Part shown: piece by piece, positions 43,631 through 52,523 of the stretch
Numbering within the stretch: the stretch's first letter is position 1
Layout of the letters: every line of letters begins with the position of its first letter
From: Jannaschia marina
Lineage (GTDB): Bacteria > Pseudomonadota > Alphaproteobacteria > Rhodobacterales > Rhodobacteraceae
Assembly (NCBI RefSeq): GCF_013404595.1
Contig: NZ_JABVAX010000016.1
Coordinates: 1-64,000, forward strand
Length of the DNA: 64,000 nucleotides
Reading direction: 5' to 3'
Position numbers and translations under genes: made by a program
The notes under the pieces: generated by a model
Database searches by the model: none
The model's input: only the letters and a program-made list of their open reading frames with translations
Told to the model about the DNA's origin: nothing

Positions 43631-44065
43631 ATGGGGGACCTGTATCTCTGGCTCAAGGCCGGGCACGTTATCTCTGTGATCGCGTGGATGGCGGCGATTT
43701 TCTACCTACCGCGGCTCTATGTCTATCACGCGGAGAAGGCCGAAAACGTGCCGGAGATGATCCCGGTGCTGGAGGTGATGGAGCGTCGACTTCTGAAGGC
43801 GATCATGACCCCGGCGATGATCGCGACCTGGGGGTTCGGACTCGTCCTGATCGGGTTCGGCGGGATCGACTGGGGATCGGTCTGGGCCTGGGCGAAGGCA
43901 TTGAGCGTGGTTGCGATGACCGTCTTTCACATGTGGTGCGCGGGGGAGCGGAAGCGGCTTCTGACCGGGTCGCTCCGACAGGGCCGGTACTACCGCATGA
44001 TGAACGAGGTGCCGACGCTCCTCCTGATCGTGATCGTGGTGGCGATAATCGTCCGACCGTTCTGA
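43631..44065 (+). CDS. hemJ: HemJ-type protoporphyrinogen IX oxidase
   Basis: A 144-residue membrane protein with four helices: DLYLWLKAGHVISVIAWMAAIFYLPRLYVYHAEK (conserved His12 and the Arg/His cluster), AIMTPAMIATWGFGLVLIGFGG, WAWAKALSVVAMTVFHMWCAGERKRL and MMNEVPTLLLIVIVVAIIVRPF. HemJ oxidises protoporphyrinogen IX to protoporphyrin IX for haem and, in phototrophs, bacteriochlorophyll. AAGGGAGCACC precedes the ATG. First gene on the right side of the putative origin; in related genomes haem genes occupy this spot. Confidence 0.93.
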   Translation: MGDLYLWLKAGHVISVIAWMAAIFYLPRLYVYHAEKAENVPEMIPVLEVMERRLLKAIMTPAMIATWGFGLVLIGFGGIDWGSVWAWAKALSVVAMTVFHMWCAGERKRLLTGSLRQGRYYRMMNEVPTLLLIVIVVAIIVRPF

Positions 44066-44215
44066 CAAGGGGTGTTCGATTGACTTGGCGGTCTCCTCCG
44101 CTTAGGTGGCTTGCACCGGTGGGTCGTCCTGATCCGAAGGCCGGTTTTCGAAATTCCAGTTGTGACCGCGATCCCGGGGAGGGGCCGCGCCGCTTCCCCG
44201 TAGGAGTGCATCCAG

Positions 44216-45529
44216 ATGCGTGATGAAACGACACCCGAGACCGAGGCCGTGAACGACGACGTGCCCGGTCAGCTCAACCTCCGTGATCTCAAGGCGATGT
44301 CGCCCAAGGCGCTTGTCGACATGGCCGAAGAGCTCGAAATCGAGAACGCCTCGACCATGCGCAAGGGCGAGATGATGTTCTCGATCCTGCGGGAGCGTGC
44401 GGACGAAGGCTGGGAGATTTCGGGCGAAGGCGTGCTCGAGGTGCTGCAGGACGGCTTCGGCTTCCTGCGCTCGCCCGAGGCGAACTACCTCTCCGGGCCC
44501 GACGACATCTATGTCTCGCCCGAGGTCATCCGCCAGCACTCGCTGCGCACCGGTGACACTGTGGACGGTATCATACAGGCCCCGGACGACAACGAGCGCT
44601 ACTTCGCGCTCACCAAGGTCACGGAGATCAACTTCAACGATCCGGAGATGGCCAAGCACAAGGTCAGCTTCGACAACCTGACGCCGCTCTACCCGGATGA
44701 ACGCTTCAAGATGGAGATCGAGGATCCCACCATCAAGGATCGTTCCGCCCGGATCATCGACCTCGTCGCGCCGATCGGTAAGGGCCAGCGCAGCCTGATC
44801 GTGGCTCCGCCGCGGACGGGTAAGACGGTGCTTCTCCAGAATATCGCCAAGTCGATCGAAACGAACCACCCGGACTGCTATCTCATGGTCCTGCTGATCG
44901 ACGAACGGCCCGAGGAAGTCACCGACATGCAGCGATCGGTGAAGGGTGAGGTCGTCTCCTCTACTTTCGACGAACCGCCCACCCGACATGTCGCCGTTGC
45001 CGAGATGGTCATCGAGAAGGCCAAGCGCCTGGTGGAGCACAAGCGGGATGTCGTCATCCTTCTCGACTCGATCACGCGCCTCGGCCGGGCCTACAACACC
45101 GTCGTGCCGTCGTCGGGCAAGGTTCTGACCGGGGGTGTGGACGCCAACGCGCTCCAGCGTCCGAAACGCTTCTTCGGTGCCGCGCGCAATATCGAGGAAG
45201 GTGGGTCGCTCACGATCATCGCGACGGCTCTGATCGATACGGGCAGTCGGATGGACGAGGTGATCTTCGAAGAGTTCAAGGGCACCGGTAACAGCGAGAT
45301 CGTGCTCGACCGCAAGGTGGCCGACAAGCGCGTCTTCCCGGCCATGGATATCCTGAAGTCCGGCACGCGTAAGGAGGATCTGCTGGTCGATCCGAAGAAC
45401 CTTCAGAAGACTTTCGTGCTGCGCCGGATCCTGAACCCGATGGGGACGACCGATGCAATCGAGTTCCTGATCGGGAAGCTGAAGCAGACGAAGACGAACT
45501 CCGATTTCTTCGACTCGATGAATTCCTGA
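44216..45529 (+). CDS. rho: Transcription termination factor Rho
   Basis: A 437-residue hexameric RNA helicase. N-terminal [46 protein letters not shown], the RNA-binding cold-shock fold [21 protein letters not shown], Walker [14 protein letters not shown], Walker [15 protein letters not shown], the Q-loop and R-loop region [31 protein letters not shown] and arginine finger [11 protein letters not shown]. Full length. Separated from hemJ by about 150 bp with no gene. Confidence 0.97.
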   Translation: MRDETTPETEAVNDDVPGQLNLRDLKAMSPKALVDMAEELEIENASTMRKGEMMFSILRERADEGWEISGEGVLEVLQDGFGFLRSPEANYLSGPDDIYVSPEVIRQHSLRTGDTVDGIIQAPDDNERYFALTKVTEINFNDPEMAKHKVSFDNLTPLYPDERFKMEIEDPTIKDRSARIIDLVAPIGKGQRSLIVAPPRTGKTVLLQNIAKSIETNHPDCYLMVLLIDERPEEVTDMQRSVKGEVVSSTFDEPPTRHVAVAEMVIEKAKRLVEHKRDVVILLDSITRLGRAYNTVVPSSGKVLTGGVDANALQRPKRFFGAARNIEEGGSLTIIATALIDTGSRMDEVIFEEFKGTGNSEIVLDRKVADKRVFPAMDILKSGTRKEDLLVDPKNLQKTFVLRRILNPMGTTDAIEFLIGKLKQTKTNSDFFDSMNS

Positions 45530-45545
45530 TCGCGGAGGCACCGGG

Positions 45546-46832
45546 GTGGAGGAGACGATCTTTGCCCTGGCGACCGCGCAGGGAAAGGCCGGCGTAGCTG
45601 TCGTCCGGATTTCGGGACCGCAGGCGGTAGATGTGCTCGAGGCACTCGGTGCGCGGCCACCGGACCCGCGGTGCAGCCGCGTCTCCGTTCTGCGAGACGC
45701 CGCCGGCGAGATGCTGGATCAGGCGCTCGTGCTGGCTTTTGCAGAAGGCGCGAGCTTCACCGGCGAGTCGGTGATCGAACTGCACCTGCATGGCAGTATC
45801 GCGGTCGTGCGCGCTGTGCTTACCGCGATTTCCGACACCGGGCTCGCGCGTCTGGCCGAACCGGGAGAGTTTACCCGTCGTGCCCTTCTGAACGGACGGC
45901 TGACCTACGCCGAGGTTCAGGGACTCGGTGACGTGATCGATGCGGAAACGGAAGGGCAGCGTCGACATGCGATGCGTGTCCTGTCGGGCGAAGTCGGCGA
46001 TCGCATCGGTGCCTGGCGACGCAAATTGATCCGTGCGACGGCGCTGGTGGAGGCGACGATCGACTTCGCGGACGAGGAGGTGCCGGAAACGGTCGACGAG
46101 GAAGTCATCGAGTTGATCTCTACGGTTCGTGCCGAGCTCGTGGAGGAGATCCGGGCAGTTTCGGGCGTGGCGCGCCTGAAGTCCGGCTTCGAGGTTGCCT
46201 TGGTCGGGGCTCCGAATGCCGGGAAATCGTCATTGCTCAACGCATTGACCCGAAGCGAGGCCGCGATCGTGACGGACGTGGCAGGTACGACAAGAGATAT
46301 CATTGAAGTTCGTTTTGAAATCAATGGTTTACTTGTAGTTTTCATAGATACCGCGGGTCTTCGACCGACTGAAGACATGGTGGAGTCGATTGGCATCGCC
46401 CGAGCTCTCGAACGGGGAGAGCGAGCGGATCTTCGCATTCTTCTGCACGAGGAAGATCGTGCGCCGCCTTGGCCATTCGAGAAAGGCAAGGACGATTTCG
46501 AGCTTCGGACGAAAGGGGATCTCTACGGAGATGAAGACGCGATTTCGGTCGTCACGCGAGCTGGCTTGGAAACCTTGCTGGAGCGTATCGGGGGTATTCT
46601 TGGAGGTCGGGTCTCAGACACGGGACTGATTTCTCGGGAAAGGGACCGTCTGGCGTTAACGGAGGCAGAGGTCCGTTTGAGCGAGGTGCTGTCGCAGTTC
46701 GATGTGCTTGAAACGGACATTCTGGCGCACAAGCTTCGCGAAGCGATCGCCGCCTTACAGGCTGTAATCGGCGGGGTTGATATTGAGCAGGTTTTGGACG
46801 AAGTGTTCTCTTCTTTCTGTTTGGGCAAATAG
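45546..46832 (+). CDS. mnmE: tRNA modification GTPase MnmE
   Basis: A 428-residue protein from GTG 45546 after GGAGGCACCGG. The N-terminal formyl-THF domain has ETIFALATAQGKAGVAVVRISGPQA and ESVIELHLHGS; the G domain has GAPNAGKSSLLNALTRSEAAIVTDVAGTTRD and DTAGLR; the C-terminus ends FCLGK with the conserved Cys. With MnmG it installs (carboxymethyl)aminomethyl at U34 of some tRNAs. The G domain's usual NKxD motif is not seen between residues 300 and 330 (HEEDRAPPWPFEKGKDD); this is a shortened version common in Rhodobacteraceae. GC content drops visibly from about 46280 on. Confidence 0.95.
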   Translation: MEETIFALATAQGKAGVAVVRISGPQAVDVLEALGARPPDPRCSRVSVLRDAAGEMLDQALVLAFAEGASFTGESVIELHLHGSIAVVRAVLTAISDTGLARLAEPGEFTRRALLNGRLTYAEVQGLGDVIDAETEGQRRHAMRVLSGEVGDRIGAWRRKLIRATALVEATIDFADEEVPETVDEEVIELISTVRAELVEEIRAVSGVARLKSGFEVALVGAPNAGKSSLLNALTRSEAAIVTDVAGTTRDIIEVRFEINGLLVVFIDTAGLRPTEDMVESIGIARALERGERADLRILLHEEDRAPPWPFEKGKDDFELRTKGDLYGDEDAISVVTRAGLETLLERIGGILGGRVSDTGLISRERDRLALTEAEVRLSEVLSQFDVLETDILAHKLREAIAALQAVIGGVDIEQVLDEVFSSFCLGK

Positions 46833-48710
46833 GTGTTTCACGTGAAACATTCGCAGTTTGACATTGTCGTCGTTGGTGGCGGTCACGCGGGTTGCGAGGC
46901 GGCACATGCAGCGTGGCGTATGGGTGCGTCGGTTGCACTGGTGACATTCCGGCGGGACGATCTTGGGGTGATGTCGTGTAACCCGGCGATGGGCGGATTG
47001 GGGAAAGGTCATCTCGTTCGAGAGATCGATGCGCTCGATGGTTTGATGGGGCGCGTCGCCGATAAGTCGGCAATCCAGTTTCGCTTGCTCAATCGTAGGA
47101 AGGGGCCAGCGGTTCAGGGCCCCCGAGTGCAGGCGGATCGTGTCTTGTATCGGCAAGCAATGCAGGCTGAATTCGATGCCGCCGAGGGCCTGACAATTAT
47201 CCAGGGTGAGGTAGTCGACCTCTGCTCCGGGACAGATGGTGAAATCTCCGGCGTCTGCCTTGGTGACGGAACAGATATTCACGCCGGTGCTGTGATCCTG
47301 ACATCCGGAACCTTTCTACGCGGATTGATGCATATCGGTGAGCAAAAAACGGTTGGTGGGCGCATGGATGCTGCGGCATCGACGCGGCTTGCTGACCGCG
47401 TTCGTGATCTGGGTGTCTGTATCGGTCGCCTGAAGACGGGGACGCCTCCGCGACTGCGGCGCAAATCGATCCGGTGGAACGATTTGGAGCAACAGCATGG
47501 CGATGAAACGCCTACATTGTTTTCTTTCCTCCACACAAAACCCTTTGCACCTCAAACCTCTTGCGCCATCACGCACACAAACGAGCGGACCCATGAGATA
47601 ATTCGTGCAAATCTGGAACGTTCCGCAATGTACGGTGGAATGATCGAAGGAACCGGCCCGCGATACTGTCCATCCATTGAGGACAAAGTGGTCCGGTTTG
47701 CTGAGAAACCATCTCACCAAATCTTTCTCGAGCCAGAGAGCCTCTCGACCGATCTGATCTATCCGAACGGTATTTCGACTTCGCTTCCTGCTGATGTGCA
47801 GGAAGACTATGTCCGTTCGATCGCGGGCTTGGAAAACGCCGAAATCGCTCAGCTGGGTTACGCAATCGAATACGACTATGTCGATCCACGCAGTCTGACA
47901 TCGGCTTTGGCGGTCAAAGGATGTCGCGGATTGTACCTTGCGGGTCAGATCAACGGGACGACAGGCTACGAAGAAGCCGGTGCCCAGGGCCTCGTTGCCG
48001 CTCTCAACGCCGTGCGTTTCGTTCGAGACGAAGACGCATGTCATTTCTCGCGGACGGAGAGCTATATCGGGGTCTTGATCGACGATCTGGTGACGCGCGG
48101 CGTTACGGAGCCATATCGTATGTTCACGTCTCGTGCGGAGTATCGTTTGTTTCTGCGCGCCGACAATGCCGACAGCCGGTTGACGGAAACGGGGATCGGC
48201 CTTGGGTGCGTAGGAAATGTCCGACGGACCGCCTATCGTAGAAAGCAGGATCAACTTTCAACGACGCGGCAGCGGCTGACCGCACATGCCGTGCCCCTTC
48301 GCAATCTTGCACTGCAGGGCGTCAAGATCCGTCCGGATGGCCCGGCAATCTCCGTACTTGATGCCCTGCGGTTGGCAGATGTCGACTATGATGTTTTGAG
48401 CAAGGCGGGCTGCCTTGAAGCAGCGACGGAAAAATGGGTTGTCGAACAACTCAAACGCGATGCGACCTACGAGATCTATGCCGAGCGGCAACGACGTGAA
48501 ATTGAGAAGGTGAAGGCCAACGAGGCCTTGGTGATCCCGTCAGACTTCGATTTTTCGCAGGTTGAGGGCCTTTCGAACGAGATCCGTATAAAATTGAGCA
48601 AAGCTCAACCCGAGACGCTCGCACATGCGGGGCGGATGGAAGGTATCACGCCTGCAGCGATCGTTCTGCTTCTTGCGCATCTCAAGTCTTCCCCACGGAA
48701 ATCTGCGTGA
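46833..48710 (+). CDS. mnmG: tRNA uridine modification enzyme MnmG
   Basis: A 625-residue FAD protein, partner of MnmE in U34 modification. FDIVVVGGGHAGCEAAHAAWRMG is the FAD fold; MSCNPAMGGLGKGHLVREIDALDG, the GTFLRGLMHIG segment, GRLKTGTPPRL, RYCPSIEDKVVRF and GYEEAGAQGLVAALNA follow; the C-terminal helical domain begins near 550 (RREIEKVKANEALVIPSDFDF). GTG 46833 starts right after the mnmE stop; its first codons form parS site 1. Codon usage is less GC-biased than its neighbours. Confidence 0.97.
   Translation: MFHVKHSQFDIVVVGGGHAGCEAAHAAWRMGASVALVTFRRDDLGVMSCNPAMGGLGKGHLVREIDALDGLMGRVADKSAIQFRLLNRRKGPAVQGPRVQADRVLYRQAMQAEFDAAEGLTIIQGEVVDLCSGTDGEISGVCLGDGTDIHAGAVILTSGTFLRGLMHIGEQKTVGGRMDAAASTRLADRVRDLGVCIGRLKTGTPPRLRRKSIRWNDLEQQHGDETPTLFSFLHTKPFAPQTSCAITHTNERTHEIIRANLERSAMYGGMIEGTGPRYCPSIEDKVVRFAEKPSHQIFLEPESLSTDLIYPNGISTSLPADVQEDYVRSIAGLENAEIAQLGYAIEYDYVDPRSLTSALAVKGCRGLYLAGQINGTTGYEEAGAQGLVAALNAVRFVRDEDACHFSRTESYIGVLIDDLVTRGVTEPYRMFTSRAEYRLFLRADNADSRLTETGIGLGCVGNVRRTAYRRKQDQLSTTRQRLTAHAVPLRNLALQGVKIRPDGPAISVLDALRLADVDYDVLSKAGCLEAATEKWVVEQLKRDATYEIYAERQRREIEKVKANEALVIPSDFDFSQVEGLSNEIRIKLSKAQPETLAHAGRMEGITPAAIVLLLAHLKSSPRKSA
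46834..46849. other. parS site 1
   Basis: TGTTTCACGTGAAACA is a perfect 16-bp palindrome identical to the canonical parS bound by chromosomal ParB. It covers the start of mnmG (GTG 46833), encoding FHVKH. parA and parB lie about 2.5-3.3 kb further on. Confidence 0.96.
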
Positions 48711-49315
48711 ACCGCTCCGACATTGCACGGCATGTTTCACGTGAAACATTGGCGGTCTTTGACGGCATTGAGTTGTTGGTGAGAAAGTGGACTCCCAAGA
48801 TCAATATCGTGTCCCGCAAGACGCTCGAAACCTTTTGGCAGCATCATATCTCCGATGGCCTTGCTCTGGTTCAGCAGATCGGGTCAGCACGAAGCTGGGT
48901 CGATATGGGTAGCGGCGGTGGCTTTCCCGGTCTTGTTGTCGCCGCCTTGGTAGGGAGCGAGACCTCCGTCACGCTGATCGAAAGCGACGCGCGGAAATGT
49001 GCATTTCTCAAAACGGCTCGTCGTGAGCTCGCACTGAACTGCGAGATTGTTCATGGCCGGATCGAAGATGTTACCCCCAGACACTCCGACATCGTCAGTG
49101 CCCGCGCCCTTGCAGCTCTGCCCGCGCTCCTCAGTCTTGGTTCGCGTCACGGTCACGGGGAAACGACCTATCTTTACCCCAAGGGTGTGAACTGGGCCGA
49201 AGAAGAGATGGAAGCGCGTCGGGATTGGGACTATGAATTAGATGTGATCGAACGGACTACTGACAGTGGGTCCGTGATTCTCAAGATCACCAAGCTAAGA
49301 AAAGTTCGAGCATGA
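48707..49315 (+). CDS. rsmG: 16S rRNA (guanine527-N7)-methyltransferase
   Basis: A 202-residue SAM-dependent methyltransferase. VDMGSGGGFPGLVVAAL is the SAM-binding loop (about residues 65-81), VTLIESDARKCAFLKTARRELAL the acidic loop and DIVSARALAALPALL the substrate region. GTG 48707 overlaps the mnmG stop (GTGA) and its stop overlaps the parA start (ATGA). parS site 2 lies within codons 10-14 (HVSRET). Loss of this enzyme gives streptomycin resistance in other bacteria. Confidence 0.96.
   Translation: MNRSDIARHVSRETLAVFDGIELLVRKWTPKINIVSRKTLETFWQHHISDGLALVQQIGSARSWVDMGSGGGFPGLVVAALVGSETSVTLIESDARKCAFLKTARRELALNCEIVHGRIEDVTPRHSDIVSARALAALPALLSLGSRHGHGETTYLYPKGVNWAEEEMEARRDWDYELDVIERTTDSGSVILKITKLRKVRA
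48733..48748. other. parS site 2
   Basis: A second perfect TGTTTCACGTGAAACA palindrome, 1.9 kb from site 1, inside the 5' end of rsmG where it encodes part of HVSRET. Confidence 0.96.
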
Positions 49316-50100
49316 GATCCAAGATCATCAGTCTTGCCAATCAGAAGGGCGGCGTCGGAAAGACCACCACTGCGATCAATCTCGGCGCGGCGCTTGCGGT
49401 CCGTGGCGAGCAGGTTCTCGTGGTTGATCTCGACCCGCAGGGAAACGCGTCGACCGGCCTCGGCGTGTCCAAGGGCACGCGCACCCAGAGCACTTACGAC
49501 CTGTTGCTTGGAGACGCCGCGCCGAGCGATATCGCGCACAAGACCGACGTCGACGGTCTCTATATCATTCCCGCCACCATGGACCTCAGTTCTGCCGACG
49601 CCGAGCTGATGAGCAGCGCGCGGCGGGTGATGCATCTTCGGAACGCGCTCCGGCTGCGAAGCGCGCCCTATTCCTACATCCTGATCGACTGCCCGCCATC
49701 ACTTAACCTACTGACAGTAAACGCTTTTGTTGCATCGGATACGGTTCTCGTTCCGCTCCAGGCGGAGTTCTTCGCGCTTGAAGGTCTGTCCCAACTGCTT
49801 CTCACCGTGCGGGAAGTTCGGTCGACGGCAAATGCGGACCTGCGCCTCGAGGGCATCGTCCTCACCATGTTCGATCGCCGCAACAACCTCTGCCAGCAGG
49901 TCGAGGAAGACGCCCGCGAGAACCTCGGGGATCTCGTCTTCGAAACCAAGATTCCCCGGAACGTTCGGCTGAGCGAGGCCCCGAGCTATGCCATGCCGGT
50001 CCTCAACTACGACCCAACGTCGCGCGGCGCGATTGCCTACCGCAGCCTGGCCGCCGAGCTTCTCCAGCGTAACGAACAGAAACAGGTCTCCCATGTCTGA
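49312..50100 (+). CDS. parA: Chromosome partitioning ATPase ParA
   Basis: A 262-residue deviant-Walker ATPase: IISLANQKGGVGKTTTAINLGAAL (KGGVGKT), LVVDLDPQGNASTGLG, DCPPSLNLLTVNAF and LTMFDRRNNLCQQVEEDARENLGDLVFETKIPRNVRLSEAPSYAMPV. With ParB and parS it moves the newly copied origin to the cell pole. ATGA overlap with rsmG. Its GC content returns to the high level of the rest of the window. Confidence 0.97.
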   Translation: MRSKIISLANQKGGVGKTTTAINLGAALAVRGEQVLVVDLDPQGNASTGLGVSKGTRTQSTYDLLLGDAAPSDIAHKTDVDGLYIIPATMDLSSADAELMSSARRVMHLRNALRLRSAPYSYILIDCPPSLNLLTVNAFVASDTVLVPLQAEFFALEGLSQLLLTVREVRSTANADLRLEGIVLTMFDRRNNLCQQVEEDARENLGDLVFETKIPRNVRLSEAPSYAMPVLNYDPTSRGAIAYRSLAAELLQRNEQKQVSHV

Positions 50101-51001
50101 CGCTCCACCAAAGCGCGCGATGCGACGCGGCCTGTCCGCCCTTATGGCCGACGTCGGCGTTTCCGCCACCGACATGTCCACCGCGCCGACGCCGGATCGC
50201 ACGTTGCCGATCGAGAAGATCCGGCCGAATCCGGATCAGCCGCGCCGCACCTTCGACGAGGATCACCTCTCGGATCTTGCTGCGTCGATCGCGCAGAAGG
50301 GTATTCTGCAGCCACTCATCGTCCGGCCCGATCCGGGCGCGGCCGGCGAGTTTCAGATCGTCGCCGGCGAACGCCGCTGGCGCGCGGCGCAGCGCGCCGG
50401 TCTGCATGAGGTGCCAGTCATCCAGCGCGAGCTCGACGACACCGAGGTTCTGGAGATCGCGATCATCGAAAACATCCAGCGCGCTGATCTGAACGCCATC
50501 GAGGAGGCACTCGGCTTTCGGCAGCTCATGGAGCGGTTCGGTCATACGCAGGAGCAGTTGAGCAGCGTCCTGGGCAAATCGCGCAGCCACGTCGCCAACC
50601 TGATGCGCCTTTTGAAACTGCCCGAAGCCGTGCAGGACATGCTGCGTCAGGGTGCGCTTTCTGCGGGTCATGCCCGGGCCCTCATCAACGCACCGGACCC
50701 GGTTGCGCTGGCCCGGCGGGTGGTGTCGGCCGGCCTCTCCGTGCGGGAAACGGAGCGCCTCGCCAAGGCCACGACCGAAGGTACGGCATCGCCGGGCAAG
50801 TCGGGCCGTGCTGGGGCCGCGCCGGAGAAGGACGCCGATACGCGTGCGCTCGAGGGCGACCTTTCCGCAAGTCTCGGCCTCTCGGTTCAGATCAACCATG
50901 CAGCCGGGGACGAGGGCGGGCATCTCTCGATCCGCTACAGGTCGCTCGACGACCTCGATCGCCTGTGCGAGTTGCTCTCGTCAGGGCTCGATCGGGGATA
51001 G
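50093..51001 (+). CDS. parB: Chromosome partitioning CTPase/DNA-binding protein ParB
   Basis: A 302-residue protein from ATG 50093, overlapping parA by 8 bp. N-terminal KRAMRRGLSALMADVG binds ParA; LPIEKIRPNPDQPRRTFDEDHLSDLAASIAQKGILQPLIVRP, GERRWRAAQRAGLHEVPVIQRE and EIAIIENIQRADLNAIEEALGFRQLM are the CTP-binding and ParB boxes; LGKSRSHVANLMRLLKLPEAVQDML is the helix-turn-helix that binds parS; the C-terminus dimerises. It would load at the two parS sites upstream. The 3' end overlaps hemW (opposite strand) by 21 bp. Confidence 0.97.
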   Translation: MSDAPPKRAMRRGLSALMADVGVSATDMSTAPTPDRTLPIEKIRPNPDQPRRTFDEDHLSDLAASIAQKGILQPLIVRPDPGAAGEFQIVAGERRWRAAQRAGLHEVPVIQRELDDTEVLEIAIIENIQRADLNAIEEALGFRQLMERFGHTQEQLSSVLGKSRSHVANLMRLLKLPEAVQDMLRQGALSAGHARALINAPDPVALARRVVSAGLSVRETERLAKATTEGTASPGKSGRAGAAPEKDADTRALEGDLSASLGLSVQINHAAGDEGGHLSIRYRSLDDLDRLCELLSSGLDRG

Positions 51002-52144
51002 CTCGGCCAGGATCGCGTCGAGAAGCAGCGCACCCGCCTCCGTCGTCCGAAGCCGGTCGCCGGATGTCGAGACCATGCCAAGCTCAACCATCCTGCCCAG
51101 GCTCGAGGCGTCGACGTCACCGCCCAGACGCCGGAGTCGGCCGAGGTCTATACCGTCGCGCGTCCGTAGCCCCATCAGAAGGTATTCCTCGGCAACTTCC
51201 GCCGGCGGCAGCGCGTCCTCGCTCTCGGTGCCGCTTCCGGTTGTCTCGTTTCGGTCGAGCCAGGTGCCCGGGGCGCGATGTGCGACGGTCGCAAGGCGCG
51301 CCGTGCCGAAGGACAGACGCCCGTGTGCCCCCGGTCCGACCCCGAGCCAGTCACCGCCGCGCCAATAGATCAGATTGTGCCGCGCCTCTGTACCCGGTCG
51401 CGCGTGGTTCGACGTCTCGTAGCGCGTCAGACCGGCGGCGGCGCAGAGATCCTGCGTGATGTTCCAGAGGTCGACGGCGCGGTCCTCGTCCGGCAGGCCC
51501 CGCAGCTTCCCCACGGCGGCGCGACGGGCGAAGACGGTCCCGGGCTCTATCGTCAGCTGATAGAGCGACAGATGCTCCCCGGCGAGGTCGAGCGCCTGTC
51601 GCAACTCGGTCTCCCAAGCCTTCGCGGTCTGATCCTGACGCGCGTAGATCAGGTCGAAAGACACGCGATCGACGACCGATTTCGACACTTCGAGCGCCGC
51701 AAGCCCCTCGCGGACGTCGTGTTGTCGACCGAGCCGGCGCAGGGCCCCGTCGTCGAGGGCCTGTAGCCCGAGCGAGAGCCGATTGACGCCCGCATCGGCA
51801 AAGGCGGCGAAGCGATCCGCCTCGACCGACGTGGGGTTTGCCTCCATCGTGACTTCAAGGTCGTTGGCCGGCGTCCAGAGGCCGCGCGCCGCTTCGATCA
51901 CGGCGGCCAAGGTCTCGGGGGCCATCATCGAGGGGGTGCCCCCGCCGAAGAAGATCGTCGAAAGCCGCCGACCCGGGGTTCGCTCGGCCCAGTATCGCAG
52001 GTCGCGCTGAAGCGCCGTGGCCCAGCGGGCGTGGTCCACGCGATCCGAGACGTGGCTGTTGAAGTCGCAATAGGGGCACTTCGCCGCGCAGAACGGCCAA
52101 TGCACATAGAGGCCGAATCCGGCCTCCTGCCAGTTTTCGGTCAC
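50981..52144 (-). CDS. hemW: HemW-type radical SAM protein
   Basis: A 387-residue radical SAM protein. GLYVHWPFCAAKCPYCDFNSH holds the CxxxCxxC cluster ligands and the extra Cys-x-Phe; STIFFGGGTPSMM, EVTMEANPTSVE, GVNRLSLGLQALDD and DLIYARQDQT follow; the HemW domain occupies the C-terminal third. These proteins were named oxygen-independent coproporphyrinogen oxidase-like but act as haem chaperones; the CxxxCxxC-xF form (rather than HemN's extra motif) fits HemW. GTG 52144 follows CCGGGGGAC. Confidence 0.94.
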   Translation of the reverse strand: MTENWQEAGFGLYVHWPFCAAKCPYCDFNSHVSDRVDHARWATALQRDLRYWAERTPGRRLSTIFFGGGTPSMMAPETLAAVIEAARGLWTPANDLEVTMEANPTSVEADRFAAFADAGVNRLSLGLQALDDGALRRLGRQHDVREGLAALEVSKSVVDRVSFDLIYARQDQTAKAWETELRQALDLAGEHLSLYQLTIEPGTVFARRAAVGKLRGLPDEDRAVDLWNITQDLCAAAGLTRYETSNHARPGTEARHNLIYWRGGDWLGVGPGAHGRLSFGTARLATVAHRAPGTWLDRNETTGSGTESEDALPPAEVAEEYLLMGLRTRDGIDLGRLRRLGGDVDASSLGRMVELGMVSTSGDRLRTTEAGALLLDAILAELSPIEP

Positions 52145-52194
52145 GTCCCCCGGAATGCCGTGACCTCCAGCTCATAGAGCATTTCGGGTTTCAT
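52141..52194 (-). CDS. Possible 17-codon small ORF between ridA and hemW
   Basis: ATG 52194 overlaps the ridA stop (ATGA) and reads MKPEMLYELEVTAFRGT before a TGA that overlaps the hemW GTG (GTGA). So translation could be handed from ridA through this ORF to hemW. It may be a coupling device or a truncated gene remnant; no homology is claimed. Confidence 0.35.
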   Translation of the reverse strand: MKPEMLYELEVTAFRGT

Positions 52195-52523
52195 CAATCC
52201 TCCACGATCATCGTCGCGGCCGGGCGGATCTGACCGAGATTGGTCTCTAAGACGGGCAAAAGCGCGTCTACGTGTCCCCGATCGCTCACAAGATGCGTAA
52301 CCCGCGCGATATGTTCCATCCCGAAGCCGGCCTCGCTCAGCACACCCGTGAGCGTGTCGAAGCAGTTCTGCGCCTGCGCGGCGATCCCCTCGGGTAGCTC
52401 CATCGTCGCATAGTCGTAACCGGTGATCCCGGCTACGAAGCACCAGTCGCCCTGCACCACGGCGCGGGAGTATCCGGCCGCCGCCTCGAAGGGCGACCCG
52501 GTGGAGATGAGCCGCCGGGTCAT
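52194..52523 (-). CDS. RidA/YjgF-family protein
   Basis: A 109-residue trimeric RidA-fold protein: STGSPFEAAAGYSRAVVQGDWCFVAGITGYDYATMELPEGIAAQAQNCFDTLTGVLSEAGFGMEHIARVTHLVSD... RPAATMI. RidA members deaminate reactive enamine/imine intermediates; the catalytic Arg of RidA proper (usually in NPDxR or in the C-terminal PARxxV) is replaced near the end by IRPAATMI, with an Arg still present. ATG 52523 overlaps the rdgB stop (ATGA). Confidence 0.88.
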   Translation of the reverse strand: MTRRLISTGSPFEAAAGYSRAVVQGDWCFVAGITGYDYATMELPEGIAAQAQNCFDTLTGVLSEAGFGMEHIARVTHLVSDRGHVDALLPVLETNLGQIRPAATMIVED

